Shown here piece after piece: positions 8,799-17,560 of a stretch of DNA of 64,000 nt. The stretch is from Betaproteobacteria bacterium UKL13-2 (lineage in GTDB: Bacteria > Pseudomonadota > Gammaproteobacteria > Burkholderiales > Usitatibacteraceae), in contig CP012157.1 in NCBI GenBank assembly GCA_001602455.1, positions 2,537,733-2,601,732 on the forward strand. The letters are read 5' to 3'. The position numbers and the translations under genes were made by a program. The notes under the pieces are model-generated. The model was not told the origin of the DNA, did no database searches, and was given only the letters and a program-made list of their open reading frames with translations. Numbering within the stretch: position 1 is the stretch's first letter; the number at the start of each line of letters is the position of its first letter.

Positions 8799-9020
8799 TT
8801 ATGTGACCGCCTGCATGAGGCCCGACTGGCTATCGCTCATGTTCAACGCAGCAGAAATGACACCGGAATCGAGAATTAGCGCGATTTCCGCCCTTTTTTC
8901 TGCGTCTAGCCAAATATAGCCCTCTGTCAATATGCCGTCATCCAGAGGTGATGGTGAGTGGCTTGCGGTGTATATCTCAACAATCTCCTCCGATCCATTC
9001 CCGGTGAACCGGGTAAATGT
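8799..9020 (-). other. Unassigned minus-strand open frame between the flagellin genes
   Basis: About 73 sense codons are open on the minus strand, ending at TAA 8799-8801 just before the large hairpin. The reading (YIWLDAEKRAEIALILDSGV) has protein-like composition, but there is no ATG at its head and no ribosome site, and I recognise no family. It may be a 5'-truncated gene remnant or chance. It would be convergent to fliC. Confidence 0.2.
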
Positions 9021-9085
9021 TTAACCCCCGGCTCAGTTGCTGGGCCTCTATTTAACGCCCCACAGGGGACAGACAGGAGATCGAT

Positions 9086-9916
9086 ATGCCTCAAACAATC
9101 AACACGAACGTCAATTCACTAACAGCTCAGCGCAACCTCAGCTCTTCCCAAATGTCGCTTTCAACTTCGATGGCGCGCTTGTCTTCTGGTCTGCGCGTCA
9201 CCAGCGCAAAGGATGATGCTGCCGGCCTAGCCATTGCTGAGCGCATGAACACCCAAGTCAAAGGGATGAACGTCGCGATTCGCAATGCTGGCGACGCCAT
9301 CAGCCTCTCACAGACTGCCGAAGGTGGTCTTGGCAAAGTATCCGATGCATTGCAGCGCATGCGTGAACTGGCAGTGCAGTCGGCAAACGCAACAAACGCC
9401 GTCAGCGACCGCGCGAATCTGGATGCAGAGTTCCAGCAGTTAAACGCCGAGGTTACTCGTGTATTGACGGGTACCAAGTTCAACGGCAATTCCGTGTTGA
9501 ATACGGCTGCGACGCTGACCTTCCAGGTCGGCGCAAATAGCGGTGCAACTGATCAAATCGCCGTCAGCACAACCGACTTGACGACGGGTGCCGGCATAAC
9601 AGCCGTGACAGCCGGTAGCATCTCGACTGCGGCGTTAGCACTTACCGCGATGGACGATATTGATACCGCGATCGGCGAAATCACAACCGCACGCGCCACG
9701 TTCGGTGCAACCCAAAACCGATTTGAGAGCGTAATCTCGAACCTGCAAGTCGCCTCCGAAAACCAAGCGGCATCTCGCGGGCGAATCGTCGATGCAGACT
9801 TCGCAGCAGAAACAGCCAACCTGTCCCGAACGCAAGTACTGCAACAAGCAGGGATGGCAATGGTCGCGCAAGCGAACGCACTGCCGAACAATGTCATGCA
9901 ACTACTTAAAGGCTAA
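9086..9916 (+). CDS. Flagellin, second copy
   Basis: Second flagellin, 276 aa, almost the same as the first across the N-terminal 130 residues and the C-terminal third; differences concentrate in the centre (about 130-200). GACAGGAG precedes the ATG. I found no good sigma-28 box in the 396 bp between the genes (only a poor TATAGCCC-N11-GCCGTCAT at about 8918), so it may use another promoter or read-through. A perfect 11-bp hairpin follows. Confidence 0.96.
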   Translation: MPQTINTNVNSLTAQRNLSSSQMSLSTSMARLSSGLRVTSAKDDAAGLAIAERMNTQVKGMNVAIRNAGDAISLSQTAEGGLGKVSDALQRMRELAVQSANATNAVSDRANLDAEFQQLNAEVTRVLTGTKFNGNSVLNTAATLTFQVGANSGATDQIAVSTTDLTTGAGITAVTAGSISTAALALTAMDDIDTAIGEITTARATFGATQNRFESVISNLQVASENQAASRGRIVDADFAAETANLSRTQVLQQAGMAMVAQANALPNNVMQLLKG

Positions 9917-9978
9917 CGTAGCCGACCGCACGCTGCCTCGCGGGTGCGGGTGTAATTGCATCATTGGAACGTACGTCG

Positions 9979-10006
9979 CTGCGGCATTGTTCATGCAATG
10001 CCGCAG
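9979..10006 (+). terminator. Hairpin downstream of second flagellin
   Basis: CTGCGGCATTG (9979-9989) and CAATGCCGCAG (9996-10006) form a perfect 11-bp stem with a 6-nt loop, followed by TTTG. It is terminator-like with a weak U-tract. Confidence 0.65.
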
Positions 10007-10055
10007 TTTGCCATTCTGGCAGCCTAAGCTGGAGGGATAAATACGTGACTGAGGC

Positions 10056-10082
10056 TAAAGAAATCTCGCAGCCTGCCGATGT
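10056..10082 (+). promoter_or_regulatory. Sigma-28 (FliA) promoter of fliD
   Basis: TAAAGAAA, 11 nt, GCCGATGT: the best -10 match to the FliA consensus in the window, with exact spacing, 55 bp before the fliD ATG. Confidence 0.8.
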
Positions 10083-10137
10083 GCGTATTGCAAACGTCAC
10101 GAACCAGATGGCGATCTAGGCGTAACAGGAGAAATGA

Positions 10138-11592
10138 ATGGGCATCAGCGCATCAGGAGTAGGCAGCGGCATCGACATCAACTCGATCGTCAGCCAGCTC
10201 ATGGCCGTTGAGAAAAAACCGCTGGATCGTCTTCAAAGTGACCAGACGACATTACAGGCGTCAATTAGTGCATTTGGCAAGGTGGCCAGCGGCGTATCCA
10301 CATTCCAAACTGCTGTGCGTGCACTATCCACCGCCGACAAATGGCAGGTCTACCAAACAATGTCCAGCAATGCAGCCAGCGTAACGGCGACTGCCAGTGC
10401 AAGCGCCGTTGAGGGATCATACTCATTGACAGTTTCCCAGCTCGCAGCAGGCGCACAACTTGCATCAGGCGCATATACGTCTGATACCGCCATCGTCGGG
10501 ACTGGGACGTTGCACCTCTCACTTGGATCCATCGACAAAAACACGGGGGCGTTCACCATACAACCCGGTAAAGCAGTCGTCGAGATCAACGTCGGCGACG
10601 GCTCACTTAAATCCATTCGCGATGCAATCAATGCGGCTGACGCGGGTGTCACAGCGACAATCATCAATACGGGTGGCGGCGCAAAACTCGTCATTAGCGC
10701 AAAAGATACCGGGGACCAAAATGCCATACGCCTGACCGCGACTGATACCGACGGCATCGACACCGATGCAAGCGGCTTATCGGCAATCGCTTTCGACCCC
10801 GCAGGTGCCGTAGGCACAGGCAAGAATCTCCAATCCCTCCGCACGGCTCAGGATGCGCAACTCACGGTCAACGGCATTAGTGTCACGGCTGCAAGCAACA
10901 ATGCAAAAAATATCGTCGATGGCATTACCTTTAACTTGAATGCAGTCTCCGCCACCCCCACGAATTTGACAGTTTCTCGGGACACTGCGGTCATTCAAAA
11001 GTCGGTGACCACGCTTGTCTCGGCCTACAATGATTTACAACGATTGCTACAAGACCAAACCCGGTTTGTCGCCGGCGCAAAAACGCAGTCGCCCCTGCAA
11101 GGTGACAACGCCGCCGCTTCCGTTCTGCAGCGACTACGCTCGACCATTTTTGGTCAATTTGTTGGAGCCGCAGGCGACTACTCCCGCTTGTCCGACGTTG
11201 GTATCTCGATTCAAACGGATGGCACCCTTGCCTTAAGCCAGACCAAGTGGGACGCCGCCGCGGCTAATCCGGCAAAACTTGCGCGGCTCTTTGCAAGTTC
11301 AGGCACGACAGGCGTCACAAATTCAACTGGATTTGCGGCCCGGCTTGATGCCCTCGCGAGCCAATGGCTTGGCACGGGCGGTACGATCACCGCCAGAACC
11401 GATGGGCTGAACAAAAGCATCACGGCAAATCAGAAAAATCAGGATACTCTCCAAGCGCGCTTGGCACAGCGAGAGGCGCGCCTAAAGGCCCAATACCAAG
11501 CAATGGACTCCCAAGTCGCCGGGCTACAATCGATGGGTACCTATGTCTCGCAACAACTGACTGCACTTCAGGCAAACCTAAACAACAAGTAA
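10138..11592 (+). CDS. fliD: Flagellar filament cap protein FliD
   Basis: FliD (484 aa) caps the filament and folds incoming flagellin. The N-terminal domain begins MGISASGVGSGIDINSIVSQL, typical of the family. The middle holds Ala/Thr/Gly-rich beta repeats, and the C-terminal coiled coil (QARLAQREARLKAQYQAMD) is followed by the usual end LQSMGTYVSQQLTAL. AGGAG lies before the ATG. It heads a fliD-fliS-fliT run with its own sigma-28 promoter. Confidence 0.96.
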   Translation: MGISASGVGSGIDINSIVSQLMAVEKKPLDRLQSDQTTLQASISAFGKVASGVSTFQTAVRALSTADKWQVYQTMSSNAASVTATASASAVEGSYSLTVSQLAAGAQLASGAYTSDTAIVGTGTLHLSLGSIDKNTGAFTIQPGKAVVEINVGDGSLKSIRDAINAADAGVTATIINTGGGAKLVISAKDTGDQNAIRLTATDTDGIDTDASGLSAIAFDPAGAVGTGKNLQSLRTAQDAQLTVNGISVTAASNNAKNIVDGITFNLNAVSATPTNLTVSRDTAVIQKSVTTLVSAYNDLQRLLQDQTRFVAGAKTQSPLQGDNAAASVLQRLRSTIFGQFVGAAGDYSRLSDVGISIQTDGTLALSQTKWDAAAANPAKLARLFASSGTTGVTNSTGFAARLDALASQWLGTGGTITARTDGLNKSITANQKNQDTLQARLAQREARLKAQYQAMDSQVAGLQSMGTYVSQQLTALQANLNNK

Positions 11593-11779
11593 GCCGCAGC
11601 CAGGTGTTGGTCGTCAGTTGGTGAACTGAGCTGATTGTCGCCTACCCTGTATCCCATCCAGTAGTTGCCAATATTGTTGCGAATTTTTCGATAAATCTTC
11701 GCGAGGTCGCCCTAACGAATCCCAGAAATCGGCCGATATCAATGTACTGTCAGCCAACCCATCTTGGATCGAATAGGAA

Positions 11780-12244
11780 ATGATCGAATATTCCACACAA
11801 AGTCGCTTTGGTTCAAGTAACCGCCGCGCCGCCCATGCGTACGCTCAAACGCACGTCGCCAGCGGAACCCCGGATGCAACCCCCCACCAGTTAATCCTGA
11901 TGCTGCTTGACGGGGCGCTTGCGTCCATCGGGCAAGCTCAATCCCACATTGCTGCCAACAACATTGCAGAAAAAAACGCCGCATCCTCGAAGGCGCTACG
12001 CATTCTGGAGGAAGGATTGCGTGCCAGCTTAGATCGCACCAATGGTGGCGCACTCGCGCAAAAGCTTGATTTGCTTTATGACTACATGACCCGCCGACTT
12101 CTCATGGCGAATTTGAAGAATGACGCACAAGGCTTTGCCGAGGTTGGCGACTTATTGCGCGATATCCGCGCCGGCTGGGAGGGCATCGCGGCTGAAGTCA
12201 ACGCCGGTATGAGCGTTCAAAGCGATCTCAAGAATATGCAGTAA
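11780..12244 (+). CDS. fliS: Flagellin export chaperone FliS
   Basis: FliS binds flagellin C-termini in the cytoplasm and delivers them to FlhA. The 154-aa helical product has the family segment PHQLILMLLDGALASIGQAQ and the later YDYMTRRLLMANLKND. The first 25 residues are somewhat longer than usual. A GGAA stretch precedes the ATG. The 187-bp gap from fliD shows no clear promoter. Confidence 0.95.
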   Translation: MIEYSTQSRFGSSNRRAAHAYAQTHVASGTPDATPHQLILMLLDGALASIGQAQSHIAANNIAEKNAASSKALRILEEGLRASLDRTNGGALAQKLDLLYDYMTRRLLMANLKNDAQGFAEVGDLLRDIRAGWEGIAAEVNAGMSVQSDLKNMQ

Positions 12245-12283
12245 GTCTGCCGAAAACCCACTGAACTACATCTAGGTTACGCG

Positions 12284-12601
12284 ATGTCAAATACCTTACT
12301 TCACTACTATGAATCAATCGCCTCATCGAGCAAGGTTATGGTCTGCGCCGCCCGCGAGGGCGACTGGAATGAGGTATTTCGTGTCGAAGAAATCTGCTCA
12401 TACTTGATCGCGGAGCTAAACGCGGTCAAAGAATGGGAGTCCTTGACGGACCAGGAAGAGAAACGCAAGCGGGCTTTACTACGGTCAATTCTTGCTGACG
12501 ACGCGGAAATCCGCAACCTTAAGGAACCCTGGTTATCCCGCCTATCGACATGGCTCGGGCTGCCGACGCCGAGATCGACGACCCAAGCTCCCTACCACTA
12601 G
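12284..12601 (+). CDS. fliT: Flagellar export chaperone FliT
   Basis: Small (105 aa) all-helical protein directly after fliS. It starts with a helix around LLHYYESIASSSKVMVCAAREGDW and has a charged second half (DQEEKRKRALLRSILADDAEIRNL), as expected of FliT, the chaperone of FliD and, in enterobacteria, a brake on FlhDC. Sequence conservation in this family is low, so the call leans on position and helical pattern. Confidence 0.85.
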   Translation: MSNTLLHYYESIASSSKVMVCAAREGDWNEVFRVEEICSYLIAELNAVKEWESLTDQEEKRKRALLRSILADDAEIRNLKEPWLSRLSTWLGLPTPRSTTQAPYH

Positions 12602-12634
12602 GCTGAACATTTGAAGGGGGCGCGTTTACACGCG

Positions 12635-12666
12635 GATGAGCGATTGAACGGGTGAACGGGCGAGCG
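12635..12666. repeat. Degenerate 8-bp tandem motif after fliT
   Basis: Four consecutive octamers: GATGAGCG, ATTGAACG, GGTGAACG, GGCGAGCG. A related octamer run (CTCATCTG units) is at 25436-25467 and a similar GCGGATGAG stretch lies near 7288. Role unknown. Confidence 0.4.
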
Positions 12667-12698
12667 ATTTTTCGCTTGGCCGATCACAGGATATCCAG

Positions 12699-12795
12699 AG
12701 CAAAAGAGCAATGATCCCACTTGGCTTGCCCGTCGTTCAGAGGCAACGTCCTTCGAAACAGCGAGCGAGCAGTGAAGTATTCACGCTAGCCTGAT
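12699..12795 (-). repeat. Dispersed repeat, copy A
   Basis: Member of a five-copy family (others at 13605, 34578, 49274 and 54640). Its core reads GTTCAGAGGCAACGTCCTTC on the plus strand and its end carries AGTGAAGTATTCACGCTAGC. Unlike the other copies it does not touch a stop codon; it lies between fliT and ycgR. Confidence 0.75.
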
Positions 12796-12837
12796 CCGCT
12801 GCACCACGCCTAGCCTAGACTGCACTACCGTGACACG

Positions 12838-13590
12838 ATGAACTCTCTGCAACCATCGCTAGACGAGAATCCAGAAGAGCAATACCGAGTCACTTCGCAC
12901 ACCGAGGTGGTCGCGATTTTGCGTGCGCTCGCAGCCGACAATGTTCTTGTCACCGTATTTTTTGACGGGCCGAACCGCTTGTTCGTTACACGTCTATTGG
13001 CGGTCAATCCGCAGCACGAAGAGATCATCTTTGACGGATTGTCTAACGACGCTGAAAAGACCGCAATGCACTTCGCCCCACGATTGAGCGTGCATGCGTT
13101 CCATCACCAGATCAAGATTATGTTTGACTCTGAACAAGCCGAACCGACGCGATTCGAGGATCAGCCTGCGTTTAGAATGCGTCTGCCGAAATCAGTCATT
13201 CGCTTGCAACGTCGAGCAGACTACCGAGCCAAGGCACCAGTGCTCTCCGCTGCAACGCTCGCGCTACAAAATGAGTCACTCTCAACGCCCTTGATTGTAC
13301 GAATCTCCGAAATTTCGTGCGGTGGAATCTCTTTTTCGCTGCCGGCGGAAAAGGCGACCTTTAGCGCTGGGCATGTGTTTACCTGTTGCAGACTGGAGAT
13401 GCCACAGATCGGCAACATCGACGTAGCCCTTGAAATTCGGCATGTCGCGCAACACGAAGACAGTGCTGGCAGAACGATGCAACGCTACGGCTGCAAATTC
13501 ATCGATATATCGGGCGCAGACACTACACGAGTACAACGCTACGTCCATCAAATTGACATGGAACGTCGCCGAACGATCGGCCATCAATAG
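12838..13590 (+). CDS. ycgR: Flagellar brake protein YcgR (PilZ domain)
   Basis: Cyclic-di-GMP effector that slows the flagellar motor. The 250-aa product has an N-terminal YcgR domain (about 15-115) and a C-terminal PilZ domain (about 120-245). Both c-di-GMP binding motifs are visible: the arginine cluster RLQRRADYR (about 122-130) and a D/NxSxxG-like ISEISCGGISF, in which Glu replaces the usual Asp/Asn. A GCCGATCA sequence at 12679-12686 could be a sigma-28 -10 but has a poor -35. Confidence 0.9.
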   Translation: MNSLQPSLDENPEEQYRVTSHTEVVAILRALAADNVLVTVFFDGPNRLFVTRLLAVNPQHEEIIFDGLSNDAEKTAMHFAPRLSVHAFHHQIKIMFDSEQAEPTRFEDQPAFRMRLPKSVIRLQRRADYRAKAPVLSAATLALQNESLSTPLIVRISEISCGGISFSLPAEKATFSAGHVFTCCRLEMPQIGNIDVALEIRHVAQHEDSAGRTMQRYGCKFIDISGADTTRVQRYVHQIDMERRRTIGHQ

Positions 13591-13604
13591 CCACAGCTTC
13601 AACT

Positions 13605-13688
13605 CGCCAAAGAGGAACGATGTAAGTTGGTTTGCCAATCGTTCAGAGGCAACGTGCCTCGACGCAGCGGGTGGTCATGTTCAGGCTA
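13605..13688 (-). repeat. Dispersed repeat, copy B, at the fliE stop
   Basis: Read on the minus strand it begins at the fliE stop codon (TAGCCTGAAC) and continues with GTTGCCTCTGAACGATTGGC and a terminal CGTTCCTCTTTGGCG. It fills the gap between the convergent ycgR and fliE genes. Confidence 0.85.
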
Positions 13689-14024
13689 CACATTCATGTT
13701 CATGATGTCGTTGTAGGCTTGCACCACTTTATTTCGCACTTGTACCGCGGCTTGAAACCCAAGTGATGCCTTCTGCATCGCAATCATGGTTTCCTCTAGG
13801 CCAACATCTGGGTTTTCCATCTGAAACTCCTTCGATAGACCCGACGAGTTGGCCTGGAGTTGGCTCACCTTGTCAAGCGCCCCGCCGATCGCATCAATAA
13901 ACCCGCCATCGGTCGTCGCCGCCGCCCGATCAGGGGTTCCGAGTTTTGCACCAGACAGTTGCTCGAACCCCTTCGACCGTTCGACGAGAAAATTACCAGC
14001 ACCTATTGCTTGGAGTGGAGCCAT
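13686..14024 (-). CDS. fliE: Flagellar MS-ring/rod junction protein FliE
   Basis: FliE links the MS ring to the proximal rod. I choose ATG 14024 (112 aa; enterobacterial FliE is 104): GGGA lies 6 nt upstream, whereas the longer frame would begin at TTG 14036 inside that ribosome site. The C-terminal segment EETMIAMQKASLGFQAAVQV followed by RNKVVQAYNDIMNM is the family signature. It is transcribed away from fliF, unlike the usual fliE-fliF order. Confidence 0.95.
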   Translation of the reverse strand: MAPLQAIGAGNFLVERSKGFEQLSGAKLGTPDRAAATTDGGFIDAIGGALDKVSQLQANSSGLSKEFQMENPDVGLEETMIAMQKASLGFQAAVQVRNKVVQAYNDIMNMNV

Positions 14025-14351
14025 ATTCTTTCCCAAAAATTTCGCGCATCACCGTTTCCGGCTGACATTTAGTAGCCGTTACTCTACCGTCCCTACGGTA
14101 GAGCCATCGGATAAAAATGCATGGGTTATCCACGCTTTTTCAGTATTTCTGTTCTTAGCGAGGTTCTCATAATGCTTGGGTGACAAAGGAATTCCCAACT
14201 AACGTATTGCGTAGGGTGGGTATTCGCTGAGACGCTCTAATCCAAATTTTAGATTGCCAAAAATGTCCCTCCACGAAGCAATTTTGCAAAATTCGCCAGA
14301 GCCAAAACCGACAATTGAACCTACGTTGCGTATCGCCAAAGGTGGAACGCA
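14025..14351. promoter_or_regulatory. fliE-fliF divergent intergenic region
   Basis: About 327 bp with no gene. It contains a perfect 9-bp inverted repeat, CTCTACCGT (14082-14090) and ACGGTAGAG (14095-14103), with a 4-bp centre, a candidate operator shared by the divergent fliE and fliFGHIJK promoters. I could not assign FlhDC boxes or core promoters by eye. Confidence 0.5.
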
Positions 14352-15914
14352 ATGAAAGCTAAGTTAACACTCGCCGTCGGCGTAGCAGCATTAATTGCCC
14401 TGATTGTCACTGCTGCCATTTGGGGAACACAGCCTGATTACCGGGTGTTGTTCTCAAATATCTCAGATAAGGATGGCGGCGCTATTGTTGCCCAGCTATC
14501 ACAAATGAACATACCGTATCGCTACAGCGAGGGTGGCGGCGCACTACTCGTCCCTGCAGACAAGGTTCACGAGGCTCGCCTGAAGCTCGCGTCACAAGGT
14601 CTCCCACGCGGGGGGAATGTGGGCTTCGAAGTGATGGACGGACAGAAATTTGGCGTCACCCAGTTTCAAGAACACATCAACTACCAGCGGGCATTAGAAG
14701 GAGAACTGGCACGATCTATTCAATCCCTCTCGTCGGTACAAGCCGCTCGTGTCCATCTGGCGCTACCTAAGCAATCGGTATTTCTCCGTGAGCAACAAAA
14801 ACCATCTGCTTCTGTGATCTTGACTTTGCACCCTGGCCGCATCATTGATCAAAACCAAGTTGCCGGAATAACCCATCTTGTCTCTGCTTCGGTGTCTGAT
14901 CTCTCCCCCAAACAGGTGTCGATCCTCGACCAAAACGGCACTTTGTTGTCCGCACAAACTGATACCGCAGCCGCTCAAAACCATGACCCGACACAGCTCA
15001 AGTACGTTCGTGAACTTGAGGAGGGACTATCGCGCCGGATCATTGGCCTAATCGAGCCCCTCGTTGGCCGAGAAAGCGTGCGCGCGCAGATTGCAGCCGA
15101 TATTGACTTCACACAAGTCGAATCAACCGCCGAGACATTTGCGCCGAACCAAGGTGTAGATGCAAAGGCTTCAATTCGTAGCCAAACAACACTTGATGCA
15201 GGTAACTCACCCAGCGGCTTAGGCAGTGGCGTACCAGGCGCCTTGAGTAATACGCCAGCAGCACCCCAGTCGGCGCCGATTTCTGGCACAGCCGGTAATA
15301 CTGGCGCGGCTGGTGCCACTAATAACGGTCGGCGCGAAGCTGTGACGAACTATGAAGTCGACAAAACAGTTCGTCGTATTCGCAATCAAACCGGGACAGT
15401 CAAGCGTGTGACTGCTGCGGTGCTGATTAACCATCGGAAATCTGTTGACGCTGAAGGCAAAGTGACTTACACCCCGATCGCAGAAGCCGAAATGACACAG
15501 ATCCAAGCACTCGTTCGCGAAGCCATTGGATTCAACAAGGAACGTGGTGATTCCATCAATATTGTCAATGCGCCATTTTCGCAAGAGCCCGTGCTCGCCG
15601 CGACTGAAATAGCGTGGTGGAAAGATCCATCGAATATCTCGCTGGGCAAAGAAATTGGCAAGGGATTCGCTATGTTGGCTGGGCTGCTAATCGTCGTCTT
15701 TGGCGTGATTCGCCCAGCAATCAAAAGCGCAGCCAGCGCGATTTCATCTGAACCCGCTGAGCCAAAACTTATCGCAAATCAGGATGGCGCGATGCCTGCG
15801 TTGCCATCGCCAGACAAAACTGAAAATCAAGTCGATCGGATACGCGAAATTGCCAAAAACGATCCCGCGATTGTTGCAAACGTCGTTCGCCAATGGGTAG
15901 GCAACAATGGATGA
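14352..15914 (+). CDS. fliF: Flagellar MS-ring protein FliF
   Basis: FliF (520 aa) builds the MS ring in the inner membrane around the export gate. Features in order: N-terminal membrane helix (about 7-27), ring-building domains (DYRVLFSNISDKDGGAIVAQ; QFQEHINYQRALEGELARSI), a Gly/Ala/Pro/Ser-rich linker (about 275-325), a second ring domain, a C-terminal membrane helix (about 437-456) and the FliG-binding tail ending IVANVVRQW. Its end overlaps fliG by 8 bp. Confidence 0.97.
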   Translation: MKAKLTLAVGVAALIALIVTAAIWGTQPDYRVLFSNISDKDGGAIVAQLSQMNIPYRYSEGGGALLVPADKVHEARLKLASQGLPRGGNVGFEVMDGQKFGVTQFQEHINYQRALEGELARSIQSLSSVQAARVHLALPKQSVFLREQQKPSASVILTLHPGRIIDQNQVAGITHLVSASVSDLSPKQVSILDQNGTLLSAQTDTAAAQNHDPTQLKYVRELEEGLSRRIIGLIEPLVGRESVRAQIAADIDFTQVESTAETFAPNQGVDAKASIRSQTTLDAGNSPSGLGSGVPGALSNTPAAPQSAPISGTAGNTGAAGATNNGRREAVTNYEVDKTVRRIRNQTGTVKRVTAAVLINHRKSVDAEGKVTYTPIAEAEMTQIQALVREAIGFNKERGDSINIVNAPFSQEPVLAATEIAWWKDPSNISLGKEIGKGFAMLAGLLIVVFGVIRPAIKSAASAISSEPAEPKLIANQDGAMPALPSPDKTENQVDRIREIAKNDPAIVANVVRQWVGNNG

Positions 15915-16902
15915 TCAAGGCCTAATTGATAGTGCAATCTTGCTGATGTCCATCGGTGAGGAGCAGGCCGCCGAGGTGTTCAAGTTTCTTGCCCCGAAAG
16001 AGGTGCAGAAACTAGGCGAAACCATGGCGCGTCTCCGCACAGTGGATAAAGAAAAAGTCGACAATGTTCTATCCGCATTCGCCGAGCACGCCAGTAGCGC
16101 ATCCTCGCTCGTCTCTGATTCAGACGCCTTCGTTCGTAGTGTGCTGAACAAGGCTCTCGGCGAGGAAAAGGCCGGCTTCCTGATTGATCGAATTCTGGCT
16201 GGCCGAGATGTTTCTGGCATTGAGGGATTGAAATGGATGGATGCGGATACGATTGCGGAGTTGATTCGCAATGAGCACCCGCAAATTATTGCTTCGATCC
16301 TGGTGCACCTCGAACAAGACCAGTCGGGCGACATCCTGTCAAAACTGGGCGAACGTCTCCGCAATGACATCCTGATTCGGATCGCAACAATCGACGGCAT
16401 TCAGCCCAATGCGCTAGCCGAACTCAATGATGTACTTTCCAAAATCATGGCAGGCAGCGACAAGCTAAAAAAGGCGGCACTCGGTGGCGTGAAATGCGCT
16501 GCTGGAATATTGAATTTTATGGGCGCTTCTGTGGAGCAGTCAACGCTCGAAGCCATCAGGTCGTACGACCCTGACCTTGCAACCAAGGTCGAAGACCAGA
16601 TGTTCACCTTCGAAAATATGCTTGAGCTTGACGATAAGGCAATCCAACTTGTATTGCGCGAAATTCAGACCGACTCACTGACGATTGCATTAAAAGGTGC
16701 AAGACCCGAACTTGCAGAAAAGATTTTCAAGAACATGTCGACACGCGCCGCAGAAATGCTCAAGGAAGATCTTGAATCGCGTGGCCCTGTGAAAGTATCC
16801 GATGTTGAGTCAGAGCAGAAGGAAATTCTGAAGGCGGTACGTCGTCTTGCTGAGGACGGACAAATTTCTCTTGGAGGCAAGAGCGATGACGCTTACATCT
16901 AA
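15907..16902 (+). CDS. fliG: Flagellar motor switch protein FliG
   Basis: FliG (331 aa, usual length) is the rotor protein that contacts MotA and transmits torque. The N-terminal FliF-binding domain starts DSAILLMSIGEEQAAEVFKF; the middle has the conserved EHPQ motif (IRNEHPQIIASILVHLEQ); the C-terminal torque helix carries charged residues (EILKAVRRLAEDGQI). fliH starts inside its 3' end. Confidence 0.97.
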   Translation: MDDQGLIDSAILLMSIGEEQAAEVFKFLAPKEVQKLGETMARLRTVDKEKVDNVLSAFAEHASSASSLVSDSDAFVRSVLNKALGEEKAGFLIDRILAGRDVSGIEGLKWMDADTIAELIRNEHPQIIASILVHLEQDQSGDILSKLGERLRNDILIRIATIDGIQPNALAELNDVLSKIMAGSDKLKKAALGGVKCAAGILNFMGASVEQSTLEAIRSYDPDLATKVEDQMFTFENMLELDDKAIQLVLREIQTDSLTIALKGARPELAEKIFKNMSTRAAEMLKEDLESRGPVKVSDVESEQKEILKAVRRLAEDGQISLGGKSDDAYI

Positions 16903-17560
16903 GCCGAAATCAGACGCAGGCGCGAGTGAGGCGAAGAAGTGGACATTCGCGCCACTCAATGGCGATTCTGGCTTCGCCGGAAATAGCAACCTGAACCTTG
17001 ACAATACAGAAGAGCCGCTCAGCGGAAAGCAAATGGCGCAACGCGCACTAGAGTCCGCGTATCAACGCGGCCTCACCGAGGGTTTCCGCGCAGGTAGTGA
17101 ACATATTAAGAATGAAGCCACCGAAATGGGGCGTCGGATCGATCAACTGATTGAGTCGATGCAGTCTCAATTTACCAATATGGATACAGATGTGGCCGAT
17201 GCGGTACTGGGACTCGCATTCTCACTAGCAAAACAAATCATTCGTGCCGAGCTTGATGTCCGCCCAGAACTTGTCTCCGCATCAGTTAGAGATGCGCTCG
17301 GCAGCCTTGCACTAAGAGCGAGCGACCCACGTATTTATCTTAATCCAGCCGATCTCAACTTGGTCAGGGCATCGCTCAGCGACGATTTGACCATACGAGG
17401 GTGCCGCTTACTCGCTGACACAGGAATCTCGCGTGGCGGTTGTCGACTCGAAAGTGATACGTCCATGGTGGATGCAACCCTCGAGTCACGCTGGGAGCGC
17501 GCATTAAGCAACATGGGTTATTCAGGCAACGAGTTCGACAATGTCACCACAGCTCGCTAA
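16886..17560 (+). CDS. fliH: Flagellar export ATPase regulator FliH
   Basis: FliH (224 aa) binds and restrains the FliI ATPase and tethers it to the C-ring. ATG 16886 is preferred because GGAGG lies 8 nt upstream; the frame can be extended to 16847 but that has no ribosome site. Residues around 55-75 ([20 protein letters not shown]) show the GxxxG-type repeats of the family, followed by a FliH/HrpE-like C-terminal domain ([20 protein letters not shown]). It overlaps fliG by 17 bp and fliI by 20 bp. Confidence 0.93.
   Translation: MTLTSKPKSDAGASEAKKWTFAPLNGDSGFAGNSNLNLDNTEEPLSGKQMAQRALESAYQRGLTEGFRAGSEHIKNEATEMGRRIDQLIESMQSQFTNMDTDVADAVLGLAFSLAKQIIRAELDVRPELVSASVRDALGSLALRASDPRIYLNPADLNLVRASLSDDLTIRGCRLLADTGISRGGCRLESDTSMVDATLESRWERALSNMGYSGNEFDNVTTAR

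Noticed and set aside
10045-10119. 24-codon ORF with a GTG start and GGAGG before fliD
   Set aside because: The sigma-28 promoter of fliD (10056-10082) lies inside it, so the ORF would be upstream of or within the promoter; more likely chance.
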